In this document: positions 60,756 to 64,000 of the stretch, piece after piece
How positions within the stretch are numbered: the first letter of the stretch is position 1
Layout of the letters: each line of letters starts with the position of its first letter
Assembly: GCF_026342405.1 (NCBI RefSeq)
Contig: NZ_JAPEMU010000001.1
Location: forward strand, 5,084,001-5,148,000
Source: Kitasatospora sp. NBC_00240
GTDB taxonomy: Bacteria; Actinomycetota; Actinomycetes; Streptomycetales; Streptomycetaceae
DNA: 64,000 bases
Reading direction: 5' to 3'
Translations under genes and position numbers: made by a program
The notes under the pieces: model-generated
What the model was told of the DNA's origin: nothing
Database searches by the model: none
What the model saw: the letters and a program-made list of their open reading frames with translations, nothing else

Positions 60756-62164
60756 GCAAGAAGCATCCCCGGTCGCTCGACGGCGACGACGGGCAGGGCG
60801 GCACCCCGATGGAACGCCTGCTCCGCGATGCGCTGGAGGCGCGCGCGGGGCAGATCACCGCGCACGACCTGCGCCCGGCCGCCCCGCCGAGCCGTCGGGT
60901 CCGCCGGCTACGGCCGGTCTACGTCGCCGCGGTCCCGCTCTTCGGACTCGCCGCCGCGCTGGCGTTCAGCGTCCTCGGATTCCGGGGTGACAACGCGGCC
61001 CAGCACCATGACGCGCCGCCGGCCGCCACGATCAGCGGCAGTCCGGTGCCCACGGTGAGCGAGGGACCCAGCCCGAGTGCTTCGCCGACCGCCTCCGTCA
61101 CCACGGCCTCCCCGTTGACCCCGCCGGAGGACCTGGCGTCCTCGACCAGTACGACGCCGGGCAGTGGCGCGGCGGTTCCGTACAACTTCCGGGGTGTCAA
61201 GTTCAAGGTGCCCGCGGGGTGGACGGTGCCCACGCAGGATCCGGCGCGCAACAGCCTGTGCATCCTGAGCCCGGGGGCGCCGGCCGGGGCGAGTGCCGAG
61301 AGCTGCGAGCCGTACGGCGTCACCCTGACCGCGTACAGCACGGCCGAGGAGGTCCAGGTCGGGTTGTGGCCGTCGATGGCGGACCTGGACTCGGACTCCG
61401 GCTGGAGCAGCCAGCCGTACTGCCCGGTCTGGGGCAACCCGCACGCCATCGGCAGCGGTGACGCCCTCAAGACGGTCGGCAAGGTCGTCCGGACCAGGGA
61501 CATCGTGGCCAGCAAGACCATCAGCAAGACGCAGTGGCAGGTCTCCTGCAACAGCAAGGAGAACTTCACCGCGCAGCTGTGGGGCCTCGCCGACGACCAG
61601 GTGTACGTGGCCGCGATCGGGCTGAAGCCGGAGTACCAGGCCGATCTGGTCTCCATCCTGGACACCCTCGACCTGAGCTCCCGGCCCGCGCCCGCCGGCA
61701 AGGCGCACCAGAACGACATCGCGGTCACGGTGGAGGGCCTGAACCCCGGTCAGTCGGTGCCGAACGACGGAACGATGGTCCAGGTGTCGGTCACCTTCCG
61801 CAACACCAGCCAGACCAACTACCCCGCGGTGCACCCCCTGCTCTTCGCCGAGTGGTACGCGGGTTCGCCGGGCGAGGTGGTGTCGATGACCGCCGGATCG
61901 CTGGAGCGGATGGACGGTACCGCCTGGAAGGCGCTGGGCCTCGGGGTCGGCAGCGGCATGGACTACGCGACGCAGGGCAAGGACGCGGCCTTCCCACTGG
62001 CGCCGGGTCAGAGTCGGACCGTGAAATACCGGATGAAGCTGACGCGTGAGGACGGCGCGGGTGTGCTGCCCGTGACCGCGCAGGCGGTGCTGCCCTACGA
62101 CGGGAGCGGCGAGCTGGCCGTCCGCGGCCAGAAGAGCACTCCGGTGCGGGTGGTCGTGAAGTAG
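60752..62164 (+). CDS. membrane-anchored putative anti-sigma with an extracellular sensor domain
   Basis: 470 aa. A cytoplasmic N-terminus (1-53) is followed by one membrane helix (about 55-77), a Ser/Thr/Pro linker (85-135), an extracellular domain with paired Cys (140-310), and a C-terminal beta-rich domain (about 320-470). No zinc-binding ZAS motif is present. The role as anti-sigma is inferred from coupling to the sigma gene and topology. The last domain is homologous to that of the lipoprotein downstream: both share GLNxGQ, GGGMDY.T-type (here GSGMDYATQG), AAFPLAxGxSRT and YRxxL. Confidence 0.75.
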   Translation: MSKKHPRSLDGDDGQGGTPMERLLRDALEARAGQITAHDLRPAAPPSRRVRRLRPVYVAAVPLFGLAAALAFSVLGFRGDNAAQHHDAPPAATISGSPVPTVSEGPSPSASPTASVTTASPLTPPEDLASSTSTTPGSGAAVPYNFRGVKFKVPAGWTVPTQDPARNSLCILSPGAPAGASAESCEPYGVTLTAYSTAEEVQVGLWPSMADLDSDSGWSSQPYCPVWGNPHAIGSGDALKTVGKVVRTRDIVASKTISKTQWQVSCNSKENFTAQLWGLADDQVYVAAIGLKPEYQADLVSILDTLDLSSRPAPAGKAHQNDIAVTVEGLNPGQSVPNDGTMVQVSVTFRNTSQTNYPAVHPLLFAEWYAGSPGEVVSMTAGSLERMDGTAWKALGLGVGSGMDYATQGKDAAFPLAPGQSRTVKYRMKLTREDGAGVLPVTAQAVLPYDGSGELAVRGQKSTPVRVVVK

Positions 62165-62474
62165 GACGTTCGGCCGCGGGCCGCCTTGCAGCAGGGCGGC
62201 CCGCGACCGGCCAGGGCGCCGAGTACGGACGCGGGGCCGAAGGGGCGTTGTGAGCTGGGATTTCCCGGCTCACGGCGCCCCTTTTCGGTACCTGCGACGG
62301 GGCACGTGGACAGGTCCGGAAAAGTTCTTCGGATCGACCTGCAACCTCCCGGGGGGATGCACGTCTATCAGGGTGAGGGCCAGCGAGGCGGACCGGCGAG
62401 ATGGAGCCGGGGGGCAGGCCGGCCGCCTCGTCGAGTCAAAACTTCCGTGACCACGTCCCAGGGGGATCTGCATC
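62165..62474. promoter_or_regulatory. promoter region of the lipoprotein gene
   Basis: 310 bp with no gene. It carries the second copy of the ECF promoter architecture. Confidence 0.6.
62314..62365 (+). promoter_or_regulatory. ECF-type promoter P2 of the lipoprotein gene
   Basis: GTCCGGAAAA at 62314, GCAACC at 62341-62346, a 15-bp spacer, and CGTC at 62362-62365. The match to P1 includes the flanks CCTGCAACCTC and GGGGG before the -10, so the same sigma factor probably reads both. Confidence 0.78.
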
Positions 62475-63734
62475 ATGAACGCGTCCGTTATCAACCGCTT
62501 TGCGAAGATCGTCACCGCCGGCTCCGCCAAGGGCCGCTCCCGCCGCCTGGCCCTCACCCTGCCGCTGGCCGCCGTCATCGCCACCGGCGCCGTCGGCTGC
62601 ACCCCCGACACCACCAACAACGCCGCCCCCAGCACCGCACCCACCCTCAGCGCCCCGGCCGCCGCACCGAGCACCCCCGCACCCACCGCCACCACCCCGG
62701 CCCCCGCGCCGTCGGCGACCGCCACCCCCACCGCCACCCTCACCGAGACCCCGGCCCCCGCCCCGAGCACCACCACCCCGGCGGCCCCCGCCGCCGCCAA
62801 GACCCCCGCCACCAAGACCCCGGCGAGCGTGGTCAAGCCCGACGGCGGCATCGAGATCCGCTTCGACGGCCTCAACACCGGCCAGAAGATCGAGGCCGGC
62901 GGCGCCACCGTCTCCTTCACCGTCACCTGGACCAACACCGGCACCAAGCGCTACGACAACGTCGTGCCCGTCGTCGCCTCCCAGCTGTACGAGGGCGCCC
63001 CCTGCTCCCAGGTCCTCGCGATGGCCGACGGCACCATCGAGCGCAAGGACGGCAACACCTGGCACGAGTTCCCGATCAGCCAGGGCGGCGGCATGGACTA
63101 CGTCACCACCGGCAGGGCAGCCGCCTTCCCCCTCGCCTCCGGCGCCAGCCGCACCATCCAGTACCGCATCCACCTGGACGCCGACAACCGCCCCGGCACC
63201 CTGGCCGTCGAGGCCGGCTCCTACGGCAGCACCACCACCTTCAACGAGATCGGCAAGAAGAAGGTCGTCGACACCAAGGTCGTCGACACCCACATGCCCA
63301 AGGTCACCGTCACCGGCGCCCCCGGCGCCCTCGTGGTCGGCAAGCAGGCCGCCCAGTACACCGTGAAGGTCACCAACCCCACCAAGGCCGCCTTCCGCCA
63401 GGTCGCCCCGACGATCTCCCTGCCCACCGTGGTCGACCCCGCCTCCGGCGACTACACGAAGCACTTCATCGAGCCCGCCGACCTCGTCGTCGAGGTCCAG
63501 GACCACGGCCAGTGGCGCCCGCTCGCCGTCGACTACGACTGCGACGGCAACCTCGCCATCGACGCCGCCTCCCTCAACCGCGCCCTGCCCGCCGGCGCCA
63601 CCACCGACTACACCTTCCGCGTCGGCGTCGACAAGGGCTGGACCACCGGCAACAAGTTCAACCTCGCCATCGGCGCCACCGCCGACCAGCACGCCGCCAC
63701 CACCGTCAACGTCACCCCGTCGGTCACCGGCTGA
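62475..63734 (+). CDS. lipoprotein sharing the anti-sigma extracellular domain
   Basis: 419 aa. A lipoprotein signal with lipobox TGAVGC puts the lipidated Cys at 42. A Thr/Pro/Ala-rich stalk (43-115) precedes a first domain (about 122-255, with GGGMDYVTTGRAAAFPLASG) homologous to the C-terminal domain of the putative anti-sigma. A second DUF11-like domain (about 275-419) follows. It is anchored on the outer face of the membrane. It probably belongs to the regulon of the neighbouring sigma factor, from the shared promoter. Function unknown. Confidence 0.8.
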   Translation: MNASVINRFAKIVTAGSAKGRSRRLALTLPLAAVIATGAVGCTPDTTNNAAPSTAPTLSAPAAAPSTPAPTATTPAPAPSATATPTATLTETPAPAPSTTTPAAPAAAKTPATKTPASVVKPDGGIEIRFDGLNTGQKIEAGGATVSFTVTWTNTGTKRYDNVVPVVASQLYEGAPCSQVLAMADGTIERKDGNTWHEFPISQGGGMDYVTTGRAAAFPLASGASRTIQYRIHLDADNRPGTLAVEAGSYGSTTTFNEIGKKKVVDTKVVDTHMPKVTVTGAPGALVVGKQAAQYTVKVTNPTKAAFRQVAPTISLPTVVDPASGDYTKHFIEPADLVVEVQDHGQWRPLAVDYDCDGNLAIDAASLNRALPAGATTDYTFRVGVDKGWTTGNKFNLAIGATADQHAATTVNVTPSVTG

Positions 63735-63770
63735 CCACCGGAACACCGGTTGATCCGCGGCACACCACAG

Positions 63771-63806
63771 CGCGGGCCGCCCCCGAGTTCCGGGGGCGGC
63801 CCGCGC
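63771..63806. terminator. bidirectional terminator
   Basis: A 14-bp GC stem (GCGCGGGCCGCCCC and its complement) with a short loop, between the convergent lipoprotein and aminopeptidase genes. Confidence 0.8.
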
Positions 63807-63824
63807 CGGCGTGCGAGGGGGGGG

Positions 63825-64000
63825 TCAGCCCGTCAGGGACGCCATCCAGGCCTCGACCTCGTCGGCCGAGCGGGGCAGGCCCGCCGAGAGGTTCTCGTTG
63901 CCGTCGGCGGTGACCAGGATGTCGTCCTCGATCCGGACGCCGATGCCGCGGTACTCCGCCGGGACGGTCAGGTCGTCCTGCTGGAAGTACAGGCCGGGCT
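63825..64000 (-). CDS. pepP: Xaa-Pro aminopeptidase (aminopeptidase P), C-terminal part
   Basis: The last 57 residues read PGLYFQQDDLTVPAEYRGIG, then VRIEDDILVTADGNENLSAG and a tail ending MASLTG. The block EYRGIGVRIEDDILVT with the metal-ligand Glu is the C-terminal hallmark of creatinase-type (M24) aminopeptidase P, which cleaves the N-terminal residue before proline. The gene runs off the right edge. Confidence 0.85.
   Translation of the reverse strand, partial: PGLYFQQDDLTVPAEYRGIGVRIEDDILVTADGNENLSAGLPRSADEVEAWMASLTG

Overview
The window is actinobacterial DNA with very high GC, GC-rich third codon positions and frequent GTG/TTG starts. Several markers point to a Streptomycetaceae chromosome (Streptomyces or Kitasatospora): a dnaK-grpE-dnaJ-hspR operon behind HAIR operators, two LAxTG sortase substrates, a TipAL-type MerR regulator with its operator, a HbpS/SenS/SenR-like set, and an ECF42 sigma factor beside a DGPF protein. 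This genus-level placement is an inference from gene content. I saw no rRNA and no CRISPR array.

Layout. 1-5600 holds a class II terpene-cyclase-like gene followed by a PLP trans-sulfuration enzyme, then a SpoIIE phosphatase and a stand-alone MASE1 membrane sensor. 5600-9900 holds a short oxidoreductase remnant, a divergent LysR/EamA pair and a GmrSD-like (DUF262/HNH) nuclease. 9944-25327 is an integrative element in the 3' half of tRNA-Gly(CCC). Its ends are a 42-bp perfect direct repeat, 21-bp arm-like repeats lie just inside each end, and its integrase is N-terminally decayed. The cargo is: (a) an XRE regulator and APH-fold kinase with a divergent anti-sigma-type ATPase; (b) a possible 19-aa leader peptide, a PLP decarboxylase, a methyltransferase and a nucleotidyltransferase with a TTA codon, facing an extra-looking arginyl-tRNA synthetase and a divergent HIT protein; (c) a trypco2 protein followed by a 1206-aa trypsin-NTPase-helical-repeat protein, which looks like a conflict or defence system.

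25.3-39 kb is mostly core: tRNA-Gly, zinc-ribbon protein, dcd, an AlaX-like editing protein, a Yip1 protein, an NDP-sugar pyrophosphorylase-like protein, an EtfD-like Fe-S membrane protein, and dnaK-grpE-dnaJ-hspR. 37.7-42 kb has two paralogous TrmB/LuxR-type regulators and, tail to tail with one of them, an 80-aa secreted peptide carrying DLIW three times.

42.6-64 kb carries cell-envelope and signalling genes: LAxTG proteins, an HPP protein, a CGNR regulator whose tail is encoded by a 162-bp MITE-like palindrome, a DGPF-ECF42 pair, the sensor kinase/response regulator/HbpS set, F420-type and beta-hydroxyacid oxidoreductases, a GT87-like membrane protein, a MIP channel, a TipAL regulator and a GlxA regulator. 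At the right end an ECF sigma factor and a membrane-anchored putative anti-sigma precede a lipoprotein. The sigma operon and the lipoprotein share a promoter architecture, and the putative anti-sigma and the lipoprotein share an extracellular domain. The window ends inside an aminopeptidase P gene.
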